This document shows positions 26,338 to 34,338 of a stretch of 64,000 nucleotides of DNA, one piece after another. How positions within the stretch are numbered: position 1 is the first letter of the stretch; each line of letters begins with the position of its first letter. Below the pieces are notes generated by a model. The model had not been told where the DNA came from and searched no databases. It was given only the letters and a program-made list of their open reading frames with translations. A program made the position numbers and the translations under genes. The stretch comes from Celeribacter litoreus (lineage in GTDB: Bacteria; Pseudomonadota; Alphaproteobacteria; Rhodobacterales; Rhodobacteraceae), in NCBI RefSeq assembly GCF_020165855.1, contig NZ_JAIUFY010000005.1, positions 62,001 to 126,000 of the forward strand, read 5' to 3'.

Positions 26338-27165
26338 ATGAAACTCGCGCGTATCACGACCTATCCGGTGAAGAGCCTTCATGGCACAGACTTAGCGCTT
26401 GGGCGTGCTGATGTGTTCGGTTTGCGCGGTGATCGGCGCTGGGCTGTGATCTTTCCGAATGGAAAAGTCGCCACCCGACGGGAGTTGTCGCGGCTCGCCT
26501 TGATGAGCGCTGTGGAAACGCCACAAGGGATTTCAATCTCTTATGAGGGCGCGCGCCTGGATGTGCCGTTCCCGCATAGTGCGCCTGTAAAGGTGAAAGT
26601 GTTCTCCACCGAAATCGACGGTGTGGAAGATGCCGGGAACTACGCATCTCACTTCCTGTCGTCGGCGCTCGAACACGAAGTGCGCCTCGTTTATTTTCCT
26701 GACACTGCAGTGCGCCCTGTCAGTCGTGCTTACGCGGGTGAAGGCCATTTCACGGCGCTGGCGGACGGTTATCCGATTCTGCTCGCGACCCAAGCTTCTC
26801 TCGAAGAGCTGAATGCGGAACTTGCATCACCTGTGGAGATGCAGCGCTTTAGACCCAATCTGGTCATTTCGGGAGATCTGGAACCGTGGGCAGAGGACAC
26901 TTGGCGCCGGATCAAGATCGGAAGTGCGGTGCTTCGTGTCGTGAAGCCGTGCGAACGCTGCGTGATGGTCACGCAGGACCCGAATACCGGCGTGCAAACG
27001 GATCCGCGGGAGCCTTTGGCGACCTTGGGCCGCATCCACCGCGCGGCTAACGGGAAGATCATCTTTGGTCAAAATGTCGTGGTTGAGGAAGAGGGCGATA
27101 TGATCCTCGGGGATCAGCTCGAAGTTCTTGAAAGCGGCACCTCCAACCTCTTTGATTTCAAATAG
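26338..27165 (+). CDS. MOSC domain-containing protein
   Basis: A 275-residue protein with an N-terminal MOSC_N beta-barrel (ARITTYPVKSLHG, FGLRGDRRWAVIFPNGK) and a C-terminal MOSC domain (about 130-265). The conserved Cys in KPCERCVMVTQDPNTG corresponds to the residue implicated in sulfur or molybdenum cofactor binding. Relatives (mARC/YcbX) reduce N-hydroxylated compounds with Moco, so a similar role is plausible but unproven. The ATG at 26338 has AGGGA 5 nt upstream. It stands alone downstream of a palindromic site. Confidence 0.92.
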   Translation: MKLARITTYPVKSLHGTDLALGRADVFGLRGDRRWAVIFPNGKVATRRELSRLALMSAVETPQGISISYEGARLDVPFPHSAPVKVKVFSTEIDGVEDAGNYASHFLSSALEHEVRLVYFPDTAVRPVSRAYAGEGHFTALADGYPILLATQASLEELNAELASPVEMQRFRPNLVISGDLEPWAEDTWRRIKIGSAVLRVVKPCERCVMVTQDPNTGVQTDPREPLATLGRIHRAANGKIIFGQNVVVEEEGDMILGDQLEVLESGTSNLFDFK

Positions 27166-27222
27166 GCGCTGCGACCGTCTTGGTTTTACCGATCGTTAAC
27201 CATGCCCATTCTAGGGTTGGTC

Positions 27223-27597
27223 ATGATTTTCAGAGCCCCTATTCCACTCATAGCTGTCCTCGTTCTCGCATCTTGTGTGAGCGGTAGCCCGACAGTCGGG
27301 TTCGGCGGCAGTGGATACGTTCCGGTCGATATCGGTAACAACAGCTATCGCGTCTACACCCAAGAAACGCGCAATTGCGTGGAGGTCCATCGGACGAATT
27401 TCGTCTTTCCCCCGCCGTCCCGCTTGCAGGTCATGCTGGAAATGGAAGTGGCTGCGGAGCAGGTCACCGGATGCGCGATAAAAAAGGGCACCTTTGCCGG
27501 AGATCAAACGATCTCCAAAGGGCAACTTGACTGCTCCATGCGACCCGACGCAAAGGAGTGGGTCGCAGGAACCTGTGTTATCCGCCCTTGGAGATAA
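27223..27597 (+). CDS. Small putative lipoprotein of unknown function
   Basis: A 124-residue protein with a hydrophobic signal and lipobox VLASC (Cys at about residue 18), so it is likely a membrane-anchored periplasmic lipoprotein. The mature part is Gly/Ser-rich, then has four cysteines (NCVEV, GCAIKK, LDCSM, GTCVI) that could form two disulfides. I do not recognise the family. The ATG at 27223 has AGGG 6 nt upstream and gives the best signal. It follows the MOSC gene by 57 bp on the same strand and is convergent with cobN, 6 bp away. Confidence 0.7.
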   Translation: MIFRAPIPLIAVLVLASCVSGSPTVGFGGSGYVPVDIGNNSYRVYTQETRNCVEVHRTNFVFPPPSRLQVMLEMEVAAEQVTGCAIKKGTFAGDQTISKGQLDCSMRPDAKEWVAGTCVIRPWR

Positions 27598-27603
27598 AGC
27601 ACC

Positions 27604-30600
27604 TCAAGTCAAATCCTCAAGCATCGCCCGCGCGGAATTCGATCTAGGCCGCCACAAACCGCGCTCCATTGCCTCCAACAGGCGCTCTGCGATCTCGCGC
27701 AGCGCGGGCGCGTTATGCTCTTCGATAAACTCGCGCGTCTCGTCGTCTTCGATGAAGGCGCTGTGCACCATATCGAAATGATGATCCTTCACCGCATGCG
27801 TGGTCGCAGAGAACGCGAACAGATAATCGACCGTCGCCGCGATCTCGAACGCGCCTTTGTAGCCATGCCGTTTGACGCCTTCGATCCATTTTGGGTTCAC
27901 GACGCGAGAACGCACAACGCGTCCGATCTCTTCGTCTAAGGTGCGGATCACGGGGCGCTCTGGGCGCGAGTGATCGTTGTGGTAGATGGGACGATCTTGT
28001 CCCTGAAGCGTTGCAATCGCCGCCGCAGCCCCGCCTTCGAACTGATAGTAATCGTCGCTGTCGAGCAGGTCGTGTTCACGGTTGTCTTGGTTCTGAACGA
28101 TGGCTTCGACCTCGGACAGACGTGCCTCAAACCCCTCGCGGTCCTTCACACCTTCCTGAGCTGCACCGTAGGCATATCCGCCCCATTCAAGGTAAGCGTC
28201 CGCGAGATCGGCGCGGCTCTCCCAGATGCGTTCGTCGATCATGGCCTGAAGCCCTGCACCATACGCCCCCGGTTTCGACCCGAACACGCGCGACGTGCTT
28301 TCCCCTCGTTTCGCCCGAGCCGCTGCGGGATTGTCGTCCTCGGACTCGTCAAGCGCCTGCACCGCCCGCGCGGCACTGTCGACGAGGGCAATGAGTTGCG
28401 GGAAGGCGTCGCGGAAGAAACCGGACACGCGCAATGTGACATCCACGCGCGGACGACCGAGAACGGCGGCGGGAAGGATTTCAAACCCTGTGACGCGTCG
28501 GCTCATGCTGTCCCACGTCGGCTTCACGCCCATCAGCGCAAGTGCCTGCGCAATGTCGTCGCCGCCGGTGCGCATGTTTGCCGTGCCCCATGCCGTCACA
28601 AGCATCGCACGCGGCCAGTCTCCGTGATCCTGCAAGTGCCGCTCAATCAGAAGATTTGCGGATTTCCACCCGAGGCTCCACGCGGTTTGGGTCGGCACAG
28701 CGCGCGCGTCGACGGAGAAGAAATTGCGACCCGTTGGCAAAACATCCAACCGGCCGCGCGTCGGAGCACCTGACGGACCGGGGGGAACCGCGCGTCCAGA
28801 TAGCCCTGTCATGAGGCCAGACATTTCAGCCGGACCGCAGGCGGCAACCGTCGGCAGGATGGCGTCTTTGAGTTCTTCAAGGACCGCAGAGGACGCTGGT
28901 CCCGGTGCGGGGGCGCCCGTGTCGAGAAGTTGGGCGGAGAGAAGTTCGAGACGTTCGACCGTATCACCCGTCGAGCGCCAAGTGTCATTGGACAGTGCGT
29001 TGAGCGCCTCGGGCCGCGCTCCCGTCCACGTAGCGCTCATGTCGCAGTCGAGCGGATCGAAATCGAGGTCGAGGTCTTTCGCGAGCGCTCGGACAAAAGA
29101 GGCATTGCGACCGGTTCCATCGCCGCGAGGCACACGGGCGAGCGCGAGCGCGAGATCACGCGACAGGCGGCCCTCCGGCGCCGTTCCGAAGATGTGCAGC
29201 CCGTCCCGAATTTGTGCCTCTTTGAGTTCGCAGAGATAGGCGTCGAGTTTGGCGAGATCTGTTTCTTCATCCTCACCGGACATGCCGACATCGCGGTCGA
29301 GACCCGTCACGGACGAGAGGCTCAGGATTTCACGACGCAATGTGTCGATGCGGCGGGGATCGACGCCCGCGGCTTCGAAATATTCGTCAACGAGCGCTTC
29401 GAGATCGCGCAACGGCCCATAAGTTTCTGCGCGGGTGAGGGGCGGCGTCAGGTGATCGAGGATGACAGCCTGCGCACGGCGTTTGGCCTGAGTCCCTTCG
29501 CCGGGGTCATTGACGATGAACGGGTAGAGATGCGGAACCGCGCCGAGCACAGCTTCCGGCAGGCAGGTCTCGGAGAGCGCGACGGCCTTGCCCGGCAGCC
29601 ATTCGAGATTGCCGTGCTTGCCCATATGCACAATCGCGTGCGCGCCGAATTGGTGGCGAAGGTAGAAATAGAACGCGAGGTAGTTGTGTGGCGGCACGAG
29701 GTCGGGCGCGTGATAGGTCTCGATCGGGTCGATGTTGTAGCCGCGGGCAGGCTGGATGCCGACGACCGCGTTCCCGTAGGTCAGGATCGAGAGGGCGAAG
29801 GCCCCTGTGGAGCCGTCGGAATTGAGTATTTTGGCCAAGAAGAAGGGGTCTTTTTCAGGGGCGCCCCAGCGGCTTTCAACTGCTTCGCGGACGCTTGCAG
29901 GGAGGCAGTCATAGGCGGCGCGATAGTCGGAAAGGGAGAGGCGCGCGCCCCCGTCCCGCTCTTGGCGATCTGTGAGCCAGTTGGTCGGCCCCGCAAGGAT
30001 TGCTTCCATGAGGGCGTCGCTGTCCTGCGGTTGATCATCAACTGCGTATCCGGAGGCTTGCAGCTCGTTGAGCACGTTGACCGTCGCGGCAGGCGTGTCA
30101 AGGCCGACACCGTTTGCCAAACGGCCATCTTTGTTCGGATAGTTGGCGAGGACGAGGGCGACCTTTCGGTCCGTCGAAGGTGTCTTACGCAGCTCGGCCC
30201 AACGTGCCGCCAGCTCCGCAACATATGCAATTCGGCTCTCTTCCGCGCGATATGTGGCGATGGTGCACTCGGTTGCTTCGTCGAAATAGGCTTCGCCTTT
30301 GAAAGAGATTGCCCGCGTCATGATGCGTCCGTCGACTTCAGGCAGAGCCACGTTCATCGCGATATCGCGTGCGGAGAGGCCGGTTAGGCCTTCGTCCCAC
30401 GCCTCATGAGATGAGCCAGCAAGAACGACTTGGAAGACAGGCGCGCCATTGGCCGCGTCCATAGCGAGCGGGTTGTTTCCCCCTGATCCATCGGGCGAAC
30501 CGACCGCGAAGGCAGTGCAGTTGAGGATCACGGAGGGCGGCGCGTCGAAGAATAGGCTCTCCAGTGTCGCGGCGGAAATTGGGTCTTTAAGCGAGGCGAC

Positions 30601-31308
30601 GAAAATCGGGAGCGGGTTCAGGCCAGAAGCGAGCAACGCTTCGCAAAGGCGGTTGATCGGAGCGAGGCCTGCGCCCTGAACCAAAGCGCGGTAAAAGATG
30701 ATCGGGGCAACCGGCGCATCTGCGTGCCATTTGGCGCGCAGGTGATCGAGATCGGAGATGCCTTTGCCGGGCCAATAGATGCCGGACCTCAAAAGCGGCA
30801 TTGCGGGCGTAGGAAACTCCCCGCCTTCCAGCATCGCAGTCGCATATCGCAGAAAACCAATCGCATTCTCCGCGCCGCCCTCGGTCAAGTAGGACCAGAG
30901 TTGGTGGTAGTGTTCTTTCGAGACAGTCGAGAGGGCTGCGAGTTCTGCGTCCGGCTTGTCGTCACCTGGCAGAGCGACGAACGGCACGCCCGCTTCGTGC
31001 AGACGCGCTGCATATTGTTCGAGGCCGTATTTCCAATAGCCAGAACCGCCGAGAACCCGCGCGATGACCAGACGGGATTTCGTTGCGCAATCGTCGAGAT
31101 GGAGGTCGACCGACATCGGATGACAAAGGTGCAAAAGAGAGGTCAGGCGGAGCGAAACGGGGTCGTCCATCGCTGCGCGGGCCTCTGACAAGAGCGCCAG
31201 TTCCGTGTCCGCAGCAGAGATGACTACGACATCGGCGGGAGTCTGCCCGAGATCAACCGCCTCGTTGCCGTCGTCGATAGAGCCGGGGGTGGCTGCGAGC
31301 AAATGCAT
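27604..31308 (-). CDS. cobN: Cobaltochelatase subunit CobN
   Basis: A 1234-residue large subunit of the ATP-dependent cobaltochelatase (CobNST) that inserts Co2+ into hydrogenobyrinic acid a,c-diamide in the aerobic route. Family landmarks include FVALPGDDK near 115, SGIYWPGKG near 176, LANYPNKDGRLANGVGLDTPA near 385, HMGKHGNLEWLPGKAVALS near 560, and LVTAWGTANMRTGGDDIAQALALMG near 900. A GGAGAGAG ribosome site precedes the ATG. Length is within family range. CobS and CobT, its partners, are not in the window. It lies downstream of cobW on the same strand with a small plus-strand gene in between. Confidence 0.97.
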   Translation of the reverse strand: MHLLAATPGSIDDGNEAVDLGQTPADVVVISAADTELALLSEARAAMDDPVSLRLTSLLHLCHPMSVDLHLDDCATKSRLVIARVLGGSGYWKYGLEQYAARLHEAGVPFVALPGDDKPDAELAALSTVSKEHYHQLWSYLTEGGAENAIGFLRYATAMLEGGEFPTPAMPLLRSGIYWPGKGISDLDHLRAKWHADAPVAPIIFYRALVQGAGLAPINRLCEALLASGLNPLPIFVASLKDPISAATLESLFFDAPPSVILNCTAFAVGSPDGSGGNNPLAMDAANGAPVFQVVLAGSSHEAWDEGLTGLSARDIAMNVALPEVDGRIMTRAISFKGEAYFDEATECTIATYRAEESRIAYVAELAARWAELRKTPSTDRKVALVLANYPNKDGRLANGVGLDTPAATVNVLNELQASGYAVDDQPQDSDALMEAILAGPTNWLTDRQERDGGARLSLSDYRAAYDCLPASVREAVESRWGAPEKDPFFLAKILNSDGSTGAFALSILTYGNAVVGIQPARGYNIDPIETYHAPDLVPPHNYLAFYFYLRHQFGAHAIVHMGKHGNLEWLPGKAVALSETCLPEAVLGAVPHLYPFIVNDPGEGTQAKRRAQAVILDHLTPPLTRAETYGPLRDLEALVDEYFEAAGVDPRRIDTLRREILSLSSVTGLDRDVGMSGEDEETDLAKLDAYLCELKEAQIRDGLHIFGTAPEGRLSRDLALALARVPRGDGTGRNASFVRALAKDLDLDFDPLDCDMSATWTGARPEALNALSNDTWRSTGDTVERLELLSAQLLDTGAPAPGPASSAVLEELKDAILPTVAACGPAEMSGLMTGLSGRAVPPGPSGAPTRGRLDVLPTGRNFFSVDARAVPTQTAWSLGWKSANLLIERHLQDHGDWPRAMLVTAWGTANMRTGGDDIAQALALMGVKPTWDSMSRRVTGFEILPAAVLGRPRVDVTLRVSGFFRDAFPQLIALVDSAARAVQALDESEDDNPAAARAKRGESTSRVFGSKPGAYGAGLQAMIDERIWESRADLADAYLEWGGYAYGAAQEGVKDREGFEARLSEVEAIVQNQDNREHDLLDSDDYYQFEGGAAAAIATLQGQDRPIYHNDHSRPERPVIRTLDEEIGRVVRSRVVNPKWIEGVKRHGYKGAFEIAATVDYLFAFSATTHAVKDHHFDMVHSAFIEDDETREFIEEHNAPALREIAERLLEAMERGLWRPRSNSARAMLEDLT

Positions 31309-31374
31309 CGCTCTCTCCTTGTCAGCCCCGCGTTTTCAGGGCATTTGCTTGGAAAACCTTCTGGAGGTTGTCCG

Positions 31375-31536
31375 ATGGACTACTCGAAAATGGGCGGAGC
31401 CAAGCGCCCGTCCCCTGCGCCGAAACATGGCGAGCATAAAGTCAACGCGCCGGCGGGGAAACAGGCCCCGAAGGCAGAATTGCTCGCGCGGATGAAAGCC
31501 GCTGCAGAGAAAAAGGGGGCGAAGAAGGCCGAGTAA
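31375..31536 (+). CDS. Small basic protein of unknown function (53 aa) between cobN and cobW
   Basis: A 53-residue protein with a strong ribosome site (TGGAGG, 7 nt before ATG). It begins MDYSKMGGAKRP, is rich in Lys, Ala and Pro, has one His pair region (KHGEHK) and ends in a Lys/Ala helix. It is predicted to be largely disordered, with no membrane segment. It lies on the strand opposite to cobN and cobW and divergent from cobN by 66 bp. I do not recognise the family. Good codon usage and the ribosome site support a real gene. Confidence 0.65.
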   Translation: MDYSKMGGAKRPSPAPKHGEHKVNAPAGKQAPKAELLARMKAAAEKKGAKKAE

Positions 31537-31554
31537 CGGCCTCCTTCCCGAACC

Positions 31555-32637
31555 TTATGCTGAAAGCGCGGCTTCGATGGCTGCGCGATCAAGACCGCTT
31601 TGACCGATGACAACGAGGCGGGTGATGCGCGGCTCTGTGCCGAACGGCTGGTCGAAATAGCTGTCAACGCGCGGGCCAACGGCCTGAACGGTGAGGCGCA
31701 TCGGTTTGCCTTTGACGGCGACGAAGCCTTTGAGGCGCAGGATGTCGTGCTCGCGAATGACGTCGGCGACCTGCTCCGCAAAGGCTTTCGCGTCCTCGAT
31801 TTCCGAGCGCATCACAACAAAGCTTTCGAAGTCGTCGTGATCGTGGTGGTGATGGTGGTCGTGATGATGATCATCGTCGTCATGATCGTGGTCATCATCG
31901 TGATCATGGTGGTGATGATGCACCTCGCTGCGGGCCTCCAAATCGCCCTCAGAGCCGATCCCCTGACCGAGGAGCACATCGACAGGCAGTGCGCCGAGCG
32001 TGGAGCGGAGCACCTGAACGCCGCTGCGCGCTTCGCCTTTGAGCTTGGTCACGAGGGCGTCGGATGCCTCTTCGCCCAATAGGTCGGATTTGTTTACGAC
32101 GATCATGTCGGCACAGGCGATCTGGTCTTCGAACAGCTCTGAGAGCGGGGTCTCGTGATCGAGGTTCTCGTCCAATTTGCGCTGCGCATCGACCGCGGCC
32201 ACGTTATGCGCAAAGCGGCCCTCGTCCACGGCTTTGCCGTCAACAACGGTTACAACGCCATCAACGGTGACTTTGGTGGAAATCTCCGGCCAGTTGAACG
32301 CGCGCACGAGCGGTTGCGGCAGGGCGAGGCCAGAGGTTTCGATGACGATGTGGTCGGGTTTGTCCTCGCGCTCCAACAGCTTTTGCATCGTCGGGATGAA
32401 GTCCTCAGCCACGGTGCAGCAGATGCAGCCGTTCGAGAGTTCCATGATATCGTCTTCGGTGCAGGTCTCGTCTCCGCAGCCTTTGAGGATATCCCCATCG
32501 ACCCCGAGATCGCCAAATTCGTTGATGATGAGCGCAATCCGTTTGCCGTTCGCATTGGCGAGCATATGGCGGATCAGGGTCGTCTTACCGGCGCCGAGAA
32601 ATCCGGTGACGACGGTTGCGGGTATCTTGGCAGCCAT
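31555..32637 (-). CDS. cobW: CobW-family GTPase (cobalt/zinc metallochaperone) with His-rich loop
   Basis: A 360-residue G3E GTPase. Walker A is GFLGAGKT (residues 12-19), and the metal-binding CxCC motif is C71-x-C73-C74. Switch and specificity motifs (ETSGLALP, NKSDLL) follow. Residues about 238-267 are an extreme His/Asp run (roughly 15 His and 15 Asp), likely a metal reservoir. The CobW_C domain completes the protein. In B12 clusters CobW is thought to deliver Co2+ to CobN. The gene is oriented with cobN downstream and the cbtBA genes upstream on the same strand. Confidence 0.96.
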   Translation of the reverse strand: MAAKIPATVVTGFLGAGKTTLIRHMLANANGKRIALIINEFGDLGVDGDILKGCGDETCTEDDIMELSNGCICCTVAEDFIPTMQKLLEREDKPDHIVIETSGLALPQPLVRAFNWPEISTKVTVDGVVTVVDGKAVDEGRFAHNVAAVDAQRKLDENLDHETPLSELFEDQIACADMIVVNKSDLLGEEASDALVTKLKGEARSGVQVLRSTLGALPVDVLLGQGIGSEGDLEARSEVHHHHHDHDDDHDHDDDDHHHDHHHHHDHDDFESFVVMRSEIEDAKAFAEQVADVIREHDILRLKGFVAVKGKPMRLTVQAVGPRVDSYFDQPFGTEPRITRLVVIGQSGLDRAAIEAALSA

Positions 32638-32694
32638 GCGGGCCTCCGTTATTGGTCTGTCTCATTGGCCCGTTCGGGGCAGGAGAGGTATTCG

Positions 32695-33021
32695 ATGGCA
32701 GATCGTATCACCATCTGTTCGAGTTGTCGGTCGGCCGATACGACGCCAAAGGGCGCGACATTGGCCGGGAGGTTGCGCGAGCGGGTGACAGCAGAGGTGT
32801 CCACAACAGACTGTATGATCGTCTGTGGTAAACCTGTGACGGTCTCTTTCCGTGCGTCGGGTAAGGCCGCCTATCTCTTCTCCGGCGTCGACCCCGAAAC
32901 ACAGATAGACGAAATCGCCGAGTTCGCGCGTTTGTATGCGTTGGCCGATGATGGTCTCATCGAAGATGTCCGGTCCATCGGCCAACTGCGGTTTTGTCTC
33001 GTCGGGCGTATCCCGGCCTAG
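32695..33021 (+). CDS. DUF1636 family putative metal-binding protein (copy 1)
   Basis: A 108-residue DUF1636 protein. Cysteines form a C8-x2-C11 pair and a C40-x3-C44 pair, as in thioredoxin-like [2Fe-2S] proteins, so an iron-sulfur or other metal site is likely. The ATG has AGGAGAGG 7 nt upstream. It lies on the plus strand between cobW and cbtA (both minus), overlapping the cbtA stop by 4 bp. A second family member is at 41710-42111 next to cobC. Repeated placement beside B12 genes suggests a corrin or cobalt role, which is inference. Confidence 0.85.
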   Translation: MADRITICSSCRSADTTPKGATLAGRLRERVTAEVSTTDCMIVCGKPVTVSFRASGKAAYLFSGVDPETQIDEIAEFARLYALADDGLIEDVRSIGQLRFCLVGRIPA

Positions 33022-33695
33022 GCCTCTTTCGCCCAGATCGCGCCCGCGATTGCCCCGAGCACGGCCCAGCTGATCGCCGCGACACCGAGTGACCGCGCGA
33101 CGTAAAGCCCTGCGAGTTCCGGCGGCGCGACACCGAAGTAGGTATCAAGCGTAGGCGCCCCGAGGATGTGGGGGATCAGGATAATGACGAAGCCCATGAG
33201 GATCACCGCAATCCCACGACCATAGCCAATGAGGCCCAATCCGATGAGTGTCGCGATGATCGTGCCGATCCACCAGACCTGACGCGCTACGATATCCGCA
33301 GCAACCATGCCTGGAAGTTTCGGCGGCAGTCCGAACGCGGTGGCGAGATGCACGGCAGCAAAGCCGCAAAGACCCCAGATGAGGCCCGTGCGCGCGTCGA
33401 TCTTGCGCCCGAAGCTCTCGGCGAAGGCAAAGCCGACGACCATGAGCAGGCCGAACCCGGTATAGACCACGAGATTCGAGGTGAAGGTGGTCGTATGTCG
33501 TCCCATCTCATGCATGATGGAGGGGACGCCTGCGGGGGATTGTGCGCCGTTTGCGCCGAAGTGCACACGCGTGCCCACTTCATAGAGTTCGCCCTCCATC
33601 ATGGATGGAACGACGAACACAAATTGCAAGAGGGCTGCCAGCACGCCAGCAGCCAAGCCAGCGAACAACGCGCTGACGAATACTTTTTTAGCCAT
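33018..33695 (-). CDS. cbtA: CbtA family cobalt transporter subunit
   Basis: A 225-residue membrane protein with about five helices, the CbtA partner of CbtB, proposed as a B12-regulated cobalt uptake system. Helices lie at about residues 5-27, 70-92, 103-122, 140-165 and 200-220. H63 and H67 in MHEMGRHTT could bind metal. It follows cbtB by 21 bp and is under the same cobalamin riboswitch. The stop overlaps the convergent DUF1636 gene. Confidence 0.94.
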   Translation of the reverse strand: MAKKVFVSALFAGLAAGVLAALLQFVFVVPSMMEGELYEVGTRVHFGANGAQSPAGVPSIMHEMGRHTTTFTSNLVVYTGFGLLMVVGFAFAESFGRKIDARTGLIWGLCGFAAVHLATAFGLPPKLPGMVAADIVARQVWWIGTIIATLIGLGLIGYGRGIAVILMGFVIILIPHILGAPTLDTYFGVAPPELAGLYVARSLGVAAISWAVLGAIAGAIWAKEA

Positions 33696-33716
33696 GATTA
33701 ATGTGTCAGACGCTGA

Positions 33717-33884
33717 TCAGTGGCACGGAAAGCCAATAGCGTGGCGGGAATCGTGTGCGAAGTCGTGCGCGGACGCGTTGTGGCTCAGGCCCACAGCGAA
33801 TACGAGGCCGAGGCCGAGGAAAGCGGCAGCGCCGAGCGTCAGAAGTTCGGAGTGAAGGCGCGCGAAGGCGAAAGTCTTGGTCAT
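33717..33884 (-). CDS. cbtB: CbtB family cobalt transporter subunit
   Basis: A 55-residue protein with one membrane helix (about residues 13-34) and a His-rich C terminus (HNASAHDFAHDSRH ... PCH) containing six His, the signature of CbtB and its presumed cobalt-binding site. The ribosome site CAGGAG lies 5 nt before the ATG and next to a small hairpin at 33897-33914. It is first gene after the cobalamin riboswitch, with cbtA downstream. Confidence 0.94.
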   Translation of the reverse strand: MTKTFAFARLHSELLTLGAAAFLGLGLVFAVGLSHNASAHDFAHDSRHAIGFPCH

Positions 33885-33896
33885 TTTGGCTCCTGT

Positions 33897-33914
33897 CCCG
33901 TCACACCCGACGGG
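33897..33914 (-). promoter_or_regulatory. Hairpin next to the cbtB ribosome site (candidate expression platform)
   Basis: CCCGTC/GACGGG, a 6-bp stem with a 6-nt loop, lies just upstream of the CAGGAG ribosome site of cbtB and downstream of the riboswitch aptamer. It could be part of a translational switch, but no explicit alternative pairing was worked out. Confidence 0.35.
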
Positions 33915-33929
33915 GATTGGTGAACATAA

Positions 33930-34124
33930 GTCGAGGCAGGTCTCCTGGCTCGCGGGTCGACACATCTCCGTCACCTTCCCGACCTTTCGGTCAGTGGCAT
34001 AACGACGGGTGCTCGCCGCATACAGTCGCGGGGGCGGCTGTGGCATCGAACCCCGAATTGGGTCGCTCTCACCACATTCCCATTTGGTCCCCGAACGCTT
34101 GGCGTTCTGACGGGGAACCTCAAC
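33930..34124 (-). promoter_or_regulatory. Cobalamin riboswitch
   Basis: On the minus strand this carries the B12 box (GAGCCAGGAGACCUGCC), the GCCGCCCCCGCGACUGU element, an AAUGUGGUGAGAG-type element, CCACUG and the GGGAAGG element in the correct order. The P1 stem pairs GUUGAGG (34118-34124) with CCUCGAC (33930-33936). It sits about 45 nt before the cbtB start. The family normally represses when adenosylcobalamin is bound, so cobalt uptake would fall when B12 is plentiful. Confidence 0.95.
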
Positions 34125-34130
34125 GGGCCT

Positions 34131-34159
34131 ATTTGGCGTGTGAGGTGTCATCGGGTCAA
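34131..34159 (-). promoter_or_regulatory. Likely promoter of the riboswitch-cbtBA transcript
   Basis: TTGACC (34154-34159) and CAAATA about 18 nt downstream on the minus strand place the start near the 5' end of the riboswitch P1 stem, at about 34124. The -10 match is weak. Confidence 0.5.
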
Positions 34160-34302
34160 GCGGTTTAGAGAGTGTTTGCGCCAATAGTCGTGTTTGACGG
34201 GCGCGGAGGATCAATATTTTGTGGATAAATCGGGTCATTTGACCAGATGTCGGTTGTCTGCGGTTGACACACAGCGGTCGCTACCGAACAGTTTTAAAGA
34301 AT

Positions 34303-34317
34303 TGAGAATCATTCCCA
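34303..34317. promoter_or_regulatory. Fur-family-like 7-1-7 inverted repeat
   Basis: TGAGAAT-C-ATTCCCA is an inverted repeat with one mismatch and resembles the 7-1-7 Fur box TGATAAT-n-ATTATCA. It is 21 bp before the smc start and about 180 bp upstream of the riboswitch transcript start. Which gene it would control is unclear. Nothing else notable was seen in 34160-34302 apart from a lone TTGACA at 34264-34269. Confidence 0.4.
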
Positions 34318-34338
34318 CTGACTATCCGAGGGACCCGT

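Noticed and set aside
28930-30387. 485-codon plus-strand frame inside cobN
   Set aside because: Antisense to well-conserved CobN motifs, with no family features.
31838-31925. Simple-sequence repeat of GTG/GAT triplets
   Set aside because: It is the coding His/Asp run of CobW, in frame, and needs no separate repeat entry.
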